A stretch of 64,000 nt of DNA from GWE2-51-13 sp041736705 (GTDB taxonomy: Bacteria > Bacillota_I > Bacilli_A > Erysipelotrichales > Erysipelotrichaceae): contig JBGSTC010000006.1 of NCBI GenBank assembly GCA_041736705.1, positions 1 through 64,000 of the forward strand, given 5' to 3'. Of the stretch, positions 17,298-24,954 are shown in pieces. How positions within the stretch are numbered: position 1 is the first letter of the stretch; each line of letters begins with the position of its first letter. The position numbers and the translations under genes were made by a program. The notes below the pieces were generated by a model. That model did no database searches. It saw only the letters and a list, made by a program, of their open reading frames with translations, and was not told the origin of the DNA.

Positions 17298-17483
17298 GTC
17301 TTGTCATCTCTCTTTCTTTATCGTGCATCAGTAACTAAATTATAAGCAAGATGAGCGATTCGTGTTGAAACATGATTAAACGGCGAGAATCGCGGATGCG
17401 CGAGCGAGAATGATTGAGACACCGACGTTATAACGCTTCAATTCCGCCCTTTTGGTTACCGCGGAAAAAAGTAACAATTCTTT

Positions 17484-17497
17484 CGAAAACCTTTTCG
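17484..17497. promoter_or_regulatory. LacI-type palindrome at the regulator's own promoter
   Basis: CGAAAACCTTTTCG, a near-perfect palindrome with the same CGAAAA half site seen at the other promoters of the locus. It lies just upstream of a -10-like TATGAT (17516-17521). Autoregulation is an inference. Confidence 0.5.
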
Positions 17498-17553
17498 TGA
17501 AATGATTCTTTATGTTATGATGTTAACGTAATCGTACAAAGGGGAGTGGTTTC

Positions 17554-18549
17554 ATGGTCGATATTCGCGATATTGCGAAAATGGCCGGCGTTTCGACCGC
17601 CACCGTTTCAAAAGTTCTCAACAATTATTCCGAAGTCAGCGAAGCGACGAAAATCCGGATCCTGAAGATCGTCGAAGAAGTCGGCTACATCCCGAACTCC
17701 AGCGCACGCGCGCTGAGTACCAAACGGAGCTGGCTGATCGGCATCGTCTATTCCGAGCATCTGCATATCGGTCTGGAGCACAATTACTTCTCCGGCGTTT
17801 TAGAAGCGTTCAAACGCGAAGTCGAATCCTTGGGTTATGACGTCGTTTTCATCTCGGGGAAAGACATCGGATATCTCAAACGTTGCCAAGTGCGCAACGT
17901 CGACGGCGTGTTCGTGGTCACCGCGGACATCTCCGACGAAGGCTTGCGTGCGTTATTGGATAGCGACATTAAATGCGTCACCACCGACGTCCCTTATAAA
18001 TCGATCCCTTTGGTCTATTCTGACAACCGGCATGGAAGCCTGCTGGCGGTACGCCATCTGGTCGAACTCGGTCATCGCCGCATCGCCCACATCGCCGGAC
18101 CGCTCTCTTCGATCGCCGGACAGGAACGGTTGGACGGCTATCGTCAGGGATTGGCCGAAGCCGGTCTTCCTTATGATGAAAGCCTGGTCGTGGAAGCCGG
18201 GGAATACGATGCGAAATCCGGATACGACTGCATGAACCGGCTCTTGCAACTGCCCCAAGCCCCCACCGCCGTCTACGTCGTCTGCGACTTGTCGGCACTG
18301 GGCGTGGTACGATGCATCAGTGAACACCATTTGGTCGTCGGCAAGGACATCTCCGTCGTCGGGTTCGACGACATCGAACTTGCCGCCCATGTCCATCCCG
18401 CCCTCACCACCCTCAGACAAGACCGCAAAACGATCGGGAAGATCCTGGCCGAAACCCTCATCAAACGCATGAACAACGAAACCGTGGAAGAGAAGACGGT
18501 CATCCCCACGAAATTGATCGTGCGTGATTCCACCTCCAGAATCGATTAA
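17554..18549 (+). CDS. LacI family transcriptional regulator
   Basis: A 331-residue repressor. The N-terminal helix-turn-helix (IRDIAKMAGVSTATVSKVLN, residues 4-23) and hinge helix (SSARALSTK) are typical LacI/GalR, followed by a periplasmic-binding-protein-like sugar sensor domain (about 60-328) with conserved HRRIAHIAGP and VVGFDDIELAAHVHPALTTLRQD. It heads the glucan locus, so its effector is probably a glucan oligosaccharide or derived sugar. LacI-type palindromes occur at its own promoter and at three downstream promoters. RBS is AAAGGGGAGTGG. A terminator at 18567 separates it from the GH16 gene. Confidence 0.92.
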   Translation: MVDIRDIAKMAGVSTATVSKVLNNYSEVSEATKIRILKIVEEVGYIPNSSARALSTKRSWLIGIVYSEHLHIGLEHNYFSGVLEAFKREVESLGYDVVFISGKDIGYLKRCQVRNVDGVFVVTADISDEGLRALLDSDIKCVTTDVPYKSIPLVYSDNRHGSLLAVRHLVELGHRRIAHIAGPLSSIAGQERLDGYRQGLAEAGLPYDESLVVEAGEYDAKSGYDCMNRLLQLPQAPTAVYVVCDLSALGVVRCISEHHLVVGKDISVVGFDDIELAAHVHPALTTLRQDRKTIGKILAETLIKRMNNETVEEKTVIPTKLIVRDSTSRID

Positions 18550-18566
18550 AGAGACGAAATCGAAAC

Positions 18567-18590
18567 AAGGGACCTGCGGGTTCCTTTTTT
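18567..18590 (+). terminator. Rho-independent terminator
   Basis: AAGGGAC/GTTCCTT (one G-T pair), six-base loop, then six T. Confidence 0.7.
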
Positions 18591-18603
18591 AATGAACTTT
18601 TAA

Positions 18604-18652
18604 CGAAAACGTTTACTTTACCTCTTGAAGCGCTTTCACACCATGATATAAT
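18604..18652 (+). promoter_or_regulatory. Promoter with two LacI-type operators (GH16-GH3 operon)
   Basis: Promoter TTGAAG (18625-18630), 16-base spacer, TATAAT (18647-18652). Operator 1 is CGAAAACGTTTACT (18604-18617) and operator 2 is TTGAAGCGCTTTCA (18625-18638), whose centres are 21 bp apart. Operator 2 covers the -35 box. A weaker copy (CGAAAACGATTTCG) lies at about 18659. The layout predicts repression by looping-free cooperative binding on one DNA face. Confidence 0.75.
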
Positions 18653-18685
18653 GGGGGCGAAAACGATTTCGAAGGAGGAAATCAC

Positions 18686-19393
18686 ATGGAAAGAACTTTG
18701 GTGTTTGAAGAAACGTTCGTTTCGGGCACAAAACTGAATGAGGAAGTCTGGTCCTATGAACTCGGTGCGGGGGGATGGGGAAACAAAGAGTCCCAGTATT
18801 ATACCCGATCCGATAAAAACGTACGGATCGAAGAAGACGGATTGAAAATCACGGCAGTGAAAGAAGAGATCGAAGGCAGTCATTACAGTTCCGGACGCAT
18901 TTTGACGCGTGGTAAGAAAACCTGGCAATACGGAAGATTCGAGATCCGGGCTCAACTGCCCGTCGGTAAAGGGACGTGGCCTGCGATTTGGATGCTGGGG
19001 GTCAAGGAAGGAAACGAAGGGTGGCCGGCGATCGGCGAGATCGACATCATGGAACATGTCGGACGCACGCAGGACATCGTCCATTTCAGTCTACATACGA
19101 AGAAATACAACCATCGCGACAAGACGCAGATCACGCATGTCGAAACGATCGCCGACGTGACCACGGGTTTCCACGACTATGTGTTGGATTGGGACGCCGA
19201 AAAGATTTCATTCGAAGTCGACGGAAAACAACGGGCGTGTTTCTATAAGAAAGACTATGCGGATTCCTGGCCGTTCGACAAGCCGTATTACCTCATCCTG
19301 AACCTGGCGGTCGGCGGCGGTTTCGGCGGTGAAATCGACGATACCATCTTCCCGCAAACCCTACAGATCCAATCGATCCGTATCTATCAATAA
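18686..19393 (+). CDS. GH16 beta-glucanase (laminarinase-like), no signal peptide
   Basis: A 235-residue glycoside hydrolase family 16 catalytic domain. The active site GEIDIMEHVG (residues 117-126; Glu118 nucleophile, Asp120, Glu123 acid/base) is intact, as are GRFEIRAQLP and WPAIWMLG. The extra Met in EIDIME is the form found in endo-beta-1,3-glucanases and related enzymes rather than lichenases. There is no signal peptide, so it probably cuts imported oligosaccharides in the cytoplasm, which is unusual for the family. RBS is GAAGGAGGAAAT. It is nine bases ahead of the GH3 gene in the same operon. Confidence 0.9.
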   Translation: MERTLVFEETFVSGTKLNEEVWSYELGAGGWGNKESQYYTRSDKNVRIEEDGLKITAVKEEIEGSHYSSGRILTRGKKTWQYGRFEIRAQLPVGKGTWPAIWMLGVKEGNEGWPAIGEIDIMEHVGRTQDIVHFSLHTKKYNHRDKTQITHVETIADVTTGFHDYVLDWDAEKISFEVDGKQRACFYKKDYADSWPFDKPYYLILNLAVGGGFGGEIDDTIFPQTLQIQSIRIYQ

Positions 19394-19402
19394 GGAGAAC
19401 CC

Positions 19403-21601
19403 ATGGACATCGCATCGATTCTTGCAAAGATGACGTTGGAAGAGAAGTTATTGATGCTCGGGGGAAGCGACGGGTGGCATTTCTATGGTGTCGAACGTTT
19501 GGGAATCCCGGGCGTGCGGGTCTGCGACGGACCCCACGGCATCCGTGTCCACCGTGAAAACGTCAAAGAAGGCGAACCGGATCTGGATCCCGCCACCAAT
19601 TTCCCCTGTGCCTCGGCGATGGCGGCGACTTTCAACCCCGAATTGATCCGCAACGTCGGACGGGTGATCGGCGAAGAATGCCGGCACTATGGCGTCGACG
19701 TCTTGCTGGGTCCCGGAAGCAACGGGAAACGCTCGCCGTTGGCCGGTCGTAATTTCGAGTATTATTCCGAGGATCCGTATTTGAGCGGTGTCATGGCGAC
19801 ATCCTTCATCCAAGGGGTCCAAAGCACGGGGGTCGGAACCTCGATGAAACATTTTATCGCCAACGAACAGGAAACCAGCCGCCTTTTCATCAGCTCCAGG
19901 GTCGATGAGCGCACCTTGCGCGAAATCTATCTTCTGCCGTTTGAAATGGCGATCAAGGAAGCCAACCCGTGGACGATCATGGCTTCCTACAACCGGATCA
20001 ACGGGAAGTACGGCTGTGAAAACCCCGAAGTCCTGATCGACATCCTGCGTAAGGAATGGGGATACGACGGGGTCGTCGTTTCCGATTGGGGTGCGGTCAA
20101 CGACAAGATCGAATCCGTCAAATACGGACTGGACATCCAGATGCCCGGAAAAGTGGATATCGACGACCGCTTGCGCAACGCCATCGAGAAACAAGAAATC
20201 ACGATGGAAACCCTGGATAACCATGTGCGCAACTGCCTACGCTTGATTCAACGTGTCCAGGACAACAAGAAAACCTATGCTTTGGATCTGGAAAAGAACC
20301 ATGCTTTCGCCCAACAGGTCGCACAAGAAGCCATCGTCCTTTTAAAGAACGACGGGATCTTGCCCTTACAAGCGGGGATCAGACTCGGGGTCATCGGACG
20401 ATTCGCTAAGGATAAAGTCCGTTATAACGGCGGTGGAAGTTCCTATTGTCTTGCCTATAAGGTCGAAAAACCGATCGAAGCGCTGCGTTATTATGCGACT
20501 GTGAGTTATGCTTCAGGATATGACGAAGAAGAAACCAACGAAGATTTACTAGGCGAAGCGATCGAAGTCGCACGGAACGCGGACAAGGTCGTGCTTTTCG
20601 CCGGGACGACGTCGAGAATGGAATCCGAAGGCTACGACCGTTGGACGATCGAACTCCCCGACGGACACCATCGTCTGATCGAAGAGGTGGCGAAAGTCAA
20701 TCCGAACTTGGTCGTCGTCCTCAACAACGGCGCAGCTGTCGCGACACAAGCAATCGAAGCCTCTTCCCGCGCGATCGTCGAGGCTTGGTTTTTAGGATCG
20801 GCTTCCGGTCAGGCGATCGCCGACATTTTGTTCGGGAAAATAAACCCCTCGGGGAAACTCAGCGAGACCTTCCCGATACAAATCGAACATACCCCGGCCT
20901 ATCTCAACTTCCCCGGCATCAAGGACGAAGTCGTCTATCAGGAAGGGGTCTTGACGGGATATCGCCATTACGATACCCGTGAACTTCCGATCGCCTATCC
21001 GTTCGGTCACGGCTTGAGTTATTCCACCTTTAATCTATCGAATCTGCACGTCGACGACCGGTATGTTGCCGATGGGAAAATCATCGTAAATGTCGACATC
21101 ACCAATGCCTCCGACCGATATGGCGGGGAAACGGTGCAGCTCTATCTCCACGACCAAGAATCCTACGAAGTCAAAGCGCAGAAGGAACTGAAGCGTTTCG
21201 CGAAAGTCTTCCTACAACCGCAGGAAACCCGTACCTTGACATTCACCCTTGAACGGCGCGACTTCGCCTATTATTGCGAGCCGCTGCATCGCTTCGCGGT
21301 GGAGGAAGGGAAGTTCTCGATCCTACTCGGGACATCCAGCCGCGACATCCGTCTTACGCATGAACTCTTCATCCCGTCAAACGACATCGTCCGCCCGCCG
21401 CTGACGCTTGATTTCCCCTACAACATGTGGATCAAGTATCCGAGTGAAAAAGCGAAGATCGACGAACTGGTCGCGAAAACCCGTACGCCGAACTGGTGGG
21501 AAACCGAACCGCCCCTGAAACGGTGGCTGCATGTGTTGCGCCACGAATTCAACTGGAGCGATGCGGAATACGAAGACATCAAGCAACGGTTGAGCGCGTG
21601 A
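19403..21601 (+). CDS. GH3 beta-glucosidase, cytoplasmic
   Basis: A 732-residue glycoside hydrolase family 3 enzyme with N-terminal TIM barrel (residues about 5-270), the alpha/beta sandwich (about 300-520) and a fibronectin-III-like domain (about 570-650). The nucleophile Asp228 lies in VVVSDWGAV; the RVCDGPHGIRV and GRNFEYYSEDP blocks and KHF are typical of BglB-type enzymes. No signal peptide, so it should release glucose from imported oligosaccharides. The C-terminus carries about 80 residues beyond the FnIII part. RBS is AAGGAGAACCC. The partner GH16 is directly upstream. Confidence 0.93.
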   Translation: MDIASILAKMTLEEKLLMLGGSDGWHFYGVERLGIPGVRVCDGPHGIRVHRENVKEGEPDLDPATNFPCASAMAATFNPELIRNVGRVIGEECRHYGVDVLLGPGSNGKRSPLAGRNFEYYSEDPYLSGVMATSFIQGVQSTGVGTSMKHFIANEQETSRLFISSRVDERTLREIYLLPFEMAIKEANPWTIMASYNRINGKYGCENPEVLIDILRKEWGYDGVVVSDWGAVNDKIESVKYGLDIQMPGKVDIDDRLRNAIEKQEITMETLDNHVRNCLRLIQRVQDNKKTYALDLEKNHAFAQQVAQEAIVLLKNDGILPLQAGIRLGVIGRFAKDKVRYNGGGSSYCLAYKVEKPIEALRYYATVSYASGYDEEETNEDLLGEAIEVARNADKVVLFAGTTSRMESEGYDRWTIELPDGHHRLIEEVAKVNPNLVVVLNNGAAVATQAIEASSRAIVEAWFLGSASGQAIADILFGKINPSGKLSETFPIQIEHTPAYLNFPGIKDEVVYQEGVLTGYRHYDTRELPIAYPFGHGLSYSTFNLSNLHVDDRYVADGKIIVNVDITNASDRYGGETVQLYLHDQESYEVKAQKELKRFAKVFLQPQETRTLTFTLERRDFAYYCEPLHRFAVEEGKFSILLGTSSRDIRLTHELFIPSNDIVRPPLTLDFPYNMWIKYPSEKAKIDELVAKTRTPNWWETEPPLKRWLHVLRHEFNWSDAEYEDIKQRLSA

Positions 21602-21689
21602 ATCACTGAAAAAATTTCATCGGAAGCCGGGAAATCTGCAAATTTTACAGCAAAACCACCATCATTGTCAAGCGAACCATAAAAACAGA

Positions 21690-21770
21690 TGGTAACGCTT
21701 ACAAATTCCAAAAGATTTTACGAAAACGGTTTATAAAACAGTTGAAACCGTTTTCGGACTATGTTAAGAT
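21690..21770 (+). promoter_or_regulatory. Promoter with three LacI-type operators (binding-protein gene)
   Basis: Promoter TTGAAA (21742-21747), 17-base spacer, TAAGAT (21765-21770). Operators: TGGTAACGCTTACA (21690-21703), CGAAAACGGTTTAT (21721-21734) and TGAAACCGTTTTCG (21743-21756). The last two are almost inverted copies of each other with centres 22 bp apart; the third overlaps the -35 box. Confidence 0.75.
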
Positions 21771-21801
21771 GAATTCAGAAGTAATCCACAGGAGGGACAC
21801 A

Positions 21802-23409
21802 ATGAAAAGAATCATTACATTATCGTTGGCCGTATTCCTGATGGCTTCCATGTTGACGGCCTGCTCCAGCTACAAGAAACTGGACACCAAGATCGAAGGC
21901 GAAATCTCCGTTATGCTTTGGTCGGGGGATGGAACGTTCGCGGAAGACATCGGGCACAAGGACCTTGCACCGGAAGACCTTAAGGGTCAAAACCAGGCTG
22001 CCGCCTATGCCGTTGCCAAAGCCTTTAACGCTATTTATCCGAATGTTAAGATCAACGTCTATGCCAAGAGCGGCGGACCCAACGACAACGGGACAAGCTG
22101 GGCTCAAGAACTAGAAAACTTCAAAGCCGAACACGGCCGTTATCCCGATGTCTACGCATCGACCGATTTGGTCGGTGACGTCGCGAAGGGTTTGGTCGCC
22201 GACCTCTCCCAATTCAAAGACGATCCTCTGTATAAATCCTTCAACAAGTCCGTCATGGGCATGATGAACTACTACGGCTTCCAAGCCGGGATCCCGCAGT
22301 TCCTGCAACCGTGGGGCGTCTACATCAATAAAGCCTTGGCCGAAGAAAACAACATCGACGTGCCGGGCGTCAATTGGACCATCGAAGAATACACCGACTT
22401 CATCAACGAAGCCGACAATGAAAACTTCTGGGGCGCGATGGACACCGAAATCTACTTCATCCGCACCGGTTCCACCTCGTTTGAACAGATGATGTTCAAC
22501 TATAAGGGAACGGGCGACCATGTCGACCTCGATTCCGATGAAATCAAAGCCTTGTTGGACTTCGTCCCCGAATGGTCGAAATCCGCGATCTACACGCAAC
22601 GCGACCTCGGATTGGTTTCCGACGAAGTCATGAACGCCAACTGGTGGTGGTCGCACAAATTCTTCATGGAAAACAAGATCCTCACCAACGGGGGCGATCC
22701 TTGGATGATGGGCGACTGCGCCAATCCGGATCCTTCGCACTGGGCTGCTTGTAAATCCACGGACTGGGATATCTACCCGCGTCCTTCCACCGACTATCAA
22801 CCCAACACCGTCGGCGTCGTCCTCGACCCGATGGCGGTCACCAACTACTGCATGATCGACGGCGATGCGGATTGCACCGACGAAGAAAAAGAACAAGTCA
22901 AACTTTCCTACACCTTCGCATCCTTCTGGGCAGGGGACACCCGTTCCTGGCAAGCCCGCGCCGATCAAGAATTCCTCGACGGCGAAATCCTGAAGACCGC
23001 GATGAACGACTCCCTACCGTTGGTTACCGGCGATGATTTCGACGAACAGATGGAAATCTGGTACTCCGCGCCCAACCACACCCGTTTCAAAGACGCAGCC
23101 GTCATGCCGGGCTTCCACGAAGTCTTGAAGATTTGGGAAGCCGGTCAATTCTGGGCCGTTTCCGACAAAGCCTATCCGTGGACGTATGATTTCGAAGGCA
23201 CGAGCCGTCCGATCATCTACGAATGGGATAACATCTGGAATCCGGATGTCGCCGGCGCACGTCGTACCGATGCCAACTGGGCAGACTCCGTCAAATCCAA
23301 ACTTTCCGACTGGAACACCGCGATCAACCAACGCTTCGAAGATGCTTCCGCATCCTTGAAGAACGGCTTGAAGACGTTCTACGGATTCGAAGACTCCGAT
23401 TTCAAATAA
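21802..23409 (+). CDS. ABC transporter solute-binding lipoprotein
   Basis: A 535-residue extracellular sugar-binding protein. The signal peptide MKRIITLSLAVFLMASMLTA is followed by Cys21, a clear lipobox (LTAC). The mature part has two-lobe binding-protein features: ISVMLWSGDG at the first strand, PDVYASTDLVGDVAKGLVADLS, and a long run of Trp-rich segments (WGVYINKAL, NANWWWSHKFF, DNIWNPD) typical of oligosaccharide binding. It captures a carbohydrate outside the membrane for CUT1 permeases. An in-frame ATG at 21742 lies in the promoter; the chosen ATG follows CAGGAGGGACACA. Its permeases are not adjacent; the 34074/35062 pair is a candidate. Confidence 0.85.
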   Translation: MKRIITLSLAVFLMASMLTACSSYKKLDTKIEGEISVMLWSGDGTFAEDIGHKDLAPEDLKGQNQAAAYAVAKAFNAIYPNVKINVYAKSGGPNDNGTSWAQELENFKAEHGRYPDVYASTDLVGDVAKGLVADLSQFKDDPLYKSFNKSVMGMMNYYGFQAGIPQFLQPWGVYINKALAEENNIDVPGVNWTIEEYTDFINEADNENFWGAMDTEIYFIRTGSTSFEQMMFNYKGTGDHVDLDSDEIKALLDFVPEWSKSAIYTQRDLGLVSDEVMNANWWWSHKFFMENKILTNGGDPWMMGDCANPDPSHWAACKSTDWDIYPRPSTDYQPNTVGVVLDPMAVTNYCMIDGDADCTDEEKEQVKLSYTFASFWAGDTRSWQARADQEFLDGEILKTAMNDSLPLVTGDDFDEQMEIWYSAPNHTRFKDAAVMPGFHEVLKIWEAGQFWAVSDKAYPWTYDFEGTSRPIIYEWDNIWNPDVAGARRTDANWADSVKSKLSDWNTAINQRFEDASASLKNGLKTFYGFEDSDFK

Positions 23410-23422
23410 ATCCTACGATTGC

Positions 23423-23456
23423 GGGGGACATCGCAAGATGCCCCCTTCTTTTTTTT
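23423..23456 (+). terminator. Rho-independent terminator
   Basis: GGGGG-CATC / GATG-CCCCC with one bulged A and GCAA loop, followed by TTC and eight T, after the binding-protein gene. Confidence 0.88.
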
Positions 23457-23464
23457 ATCCAGAA

Positions 23465-23506
23465 CGAAAACGTTTTCTTGAATTATTGTAAGCGCTTTGA
23501 TAGAAT
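23465..23506 (+). promoter_or_regulatory. Promoter with two LacI-type operators (GH4 and transport operon)
   Basis: Promoter TTGAAT (23478-23483), 17-base spacer, TAGAAT (23501-23506). Operators CGAAAACGTTTTCT (23465-23478) and TGTAAGCGCTTTGA (23487-23500) have centres 22 bp apart; the second fills the spacer. No further terminator is visible until 38826, so this promoter may drive the operon from GH4 to the secreted GH3. Confidence 0.75.
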
Positions 23507-23526
23507 AGAGACAGGAGGGATTCGGT

Positions 23527-24906
23527 ATGCGGAAAACGAAGATCGTGGTGATCGGTGCGGGTAGCGCATCGTTCGGTCTGGTCAATCTCGGAGCGATTTT
23601 AAGAACCGAAGAACTAAACGGGAGTACATTGTGCCTGGTGGATGTCGATCCGGTCGGATTGGACTTGATCACGAAACTGGCACGGCGGATGAACCAAGAA
23701 TGGCATGCGGGGATGGAAATCATATCAACCACCGAACGAAACGAAGTTCTAGAGGGTGCCGAGTACGTCATCCTTTCCGTCGCGATCGACCGGGAAGCCT
23801 GTTGGAAGAGCGATGTGGAAATCGCGCTGAAGTACGGGATCCGTCACTATGGCGAAAACGGGGGACCGGGGGCGCTGATCCATACCGCCCGTAACGTCAA
23901 TTTAATTCTACCGATCCTAAAGGACATCGAACGTCATTGTCCTGAGGCATGGGTGTTGAACTTCACCAACCCGGTGCCGCGGATGTGCATCGCGGCGGCA
24001 CGTTTTACGAAATTGAAAATCGTGGGCATTTGTCATGCGATCGATTTCGCCTATGTCATGCTTGCGAAATTCTTCAAAGAAGATTGCGGATTCGATATCC
24101 CCGACGATTATGCCTTTACCTGGCAACAGGATTGGTCGACCTACGGGAAGATGGCGCAGCTGGGTAAGGAACGCTATGACGTCAAAGCCGCTGGCATCAA
24201 CCATTTCACCTGGATCGTAAGCATAAAGGATCGCCAAAGCGGAGAAGAAGTTCTCCCTGAACTTAAGAAAAGATTCTTGGACTCGCATTTCGAGTTCGAG
24301 CCTTATACCCGTGAAATCCTGTCGGTTTTCGGCGAATTGCCGGTCTCCGGGGATTGTCACATGCTGGAATACCTGCCGTTCACCCACAATGTCCAACGGA
24401 AATCCTGGGAACGCTTCGATATCCAGATGTATCCGTTGGATCAGGCAAGTCAAAATCGTGACGAGATGTGGGAAAAAATCGAAGCGATGTCGCGCGGCGA
24501 AGGATCGATCGAAGAACTGCGTCATGCCCACAGCGAGCGTGCCGAACAGTTGATCGTCGCGATGTTGACGGGCAACCCACTGTACGACCAAGCGGTGAAC
24601 CTGCCTAACCGGGGGTACATCACGAATCTGCCGGAAGGCGCGATCGTCGAAGTCCCCGCATTGATCGATGCGCATGGCATCCATGGCATCGGGGTCGGGA
24701 AATTGCCGGATACGGTGGCCGAATGGTGCCGTAGGGAGATTTTCCTTGCGGAGAAGGTCGTCGCCGCCGTCGTGAACCAAGATAAAAAAGCCTTGCTTGA
24801 GGCGATGGCGCTGGATCCGATGGTCGACGATTTGACCGTCGCCCGAAACTTGCTCGAGGAGTATCTTTCAGCGAATCAAAAGTACTTGCCGATGTTCGGT
24901 GATTAG
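23527..24906 (+). CDS. GH4 family glycosidase (NAD+/metal dependent)
   Basis: A 459-residue enzyme of glycoside hydrolase family 4. The N-terminal Rossmann motif VVIGAGSASFG (residues 7-17), NFTNPVPRM (145-153), the metal ligand Cys169 in GICHA and His226 in AGINHF are intact. GH4 enzymes use NAD+ and Mn2+ in a redox-assisted mechanism and act in the cytoplasm. Members cleave alpha- or beta-linked, often phosphorylated or uronic sugars; the specificity here cannot be read from sequence. NPVPR and absence of an obvious phosphate-binding region suggest a non-phosphorylated substrate, tentatively. First gene of the long operon; RBS is ACAGGAGGGATTCGGT. Confidence 0.85.
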   Translation: MRKTKIVVIGAGSASFGLVNLGAILRTEELNGSTLCLVDVDPVGLDLITKLARRMNQEWHAGMEIISTTERNEVLEGAEYVILSVAIDREACWKSDVEIALKYGIRHYGENGGPGALIHTARNVNLILPILKDIERHCPEAWVLNFTNPVPRMCIAAARFTKLKIVGICHAIDFAYVMLAKFFKEDCGFDIPDDYAFTWQQDWSTYGKMAQLGKERYDVKAAGINHFTWIVSIKDRQSGEEVLPELKKRFLDSHFEFEPYTREILSVFGELPVSGDCHMLEYLPFTHNVQRKSWERFDIQMYPLDQASQNRDEMWEKIEAMSRGEGSIEELRHAHSERAEQLIVAMLTGNPLYDQAVNLPNRGYITNLPEGAIVEVPALIDAHGIHGIGVGKLPDTVAEWCRREIFLAEKVVAAVVNQDKKALLEAMALDPMVDDLTVARNLLEEYLSANQKYLPMFGD

Positions 24907-24954
24907 ATTTCGTCACTATCATGAATCCGAAATAATATGAAACGGAGGAATCCT

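Noticed and set aside
18604..23500. Interpretation of the palindromes as ordinary CcpA cre sites
   Set aside because: Possible, since they match the cre consensus closely, but the regular pairing at 21-22 bp and the local LacI gene favour a dedicated regulator. Not excluded.
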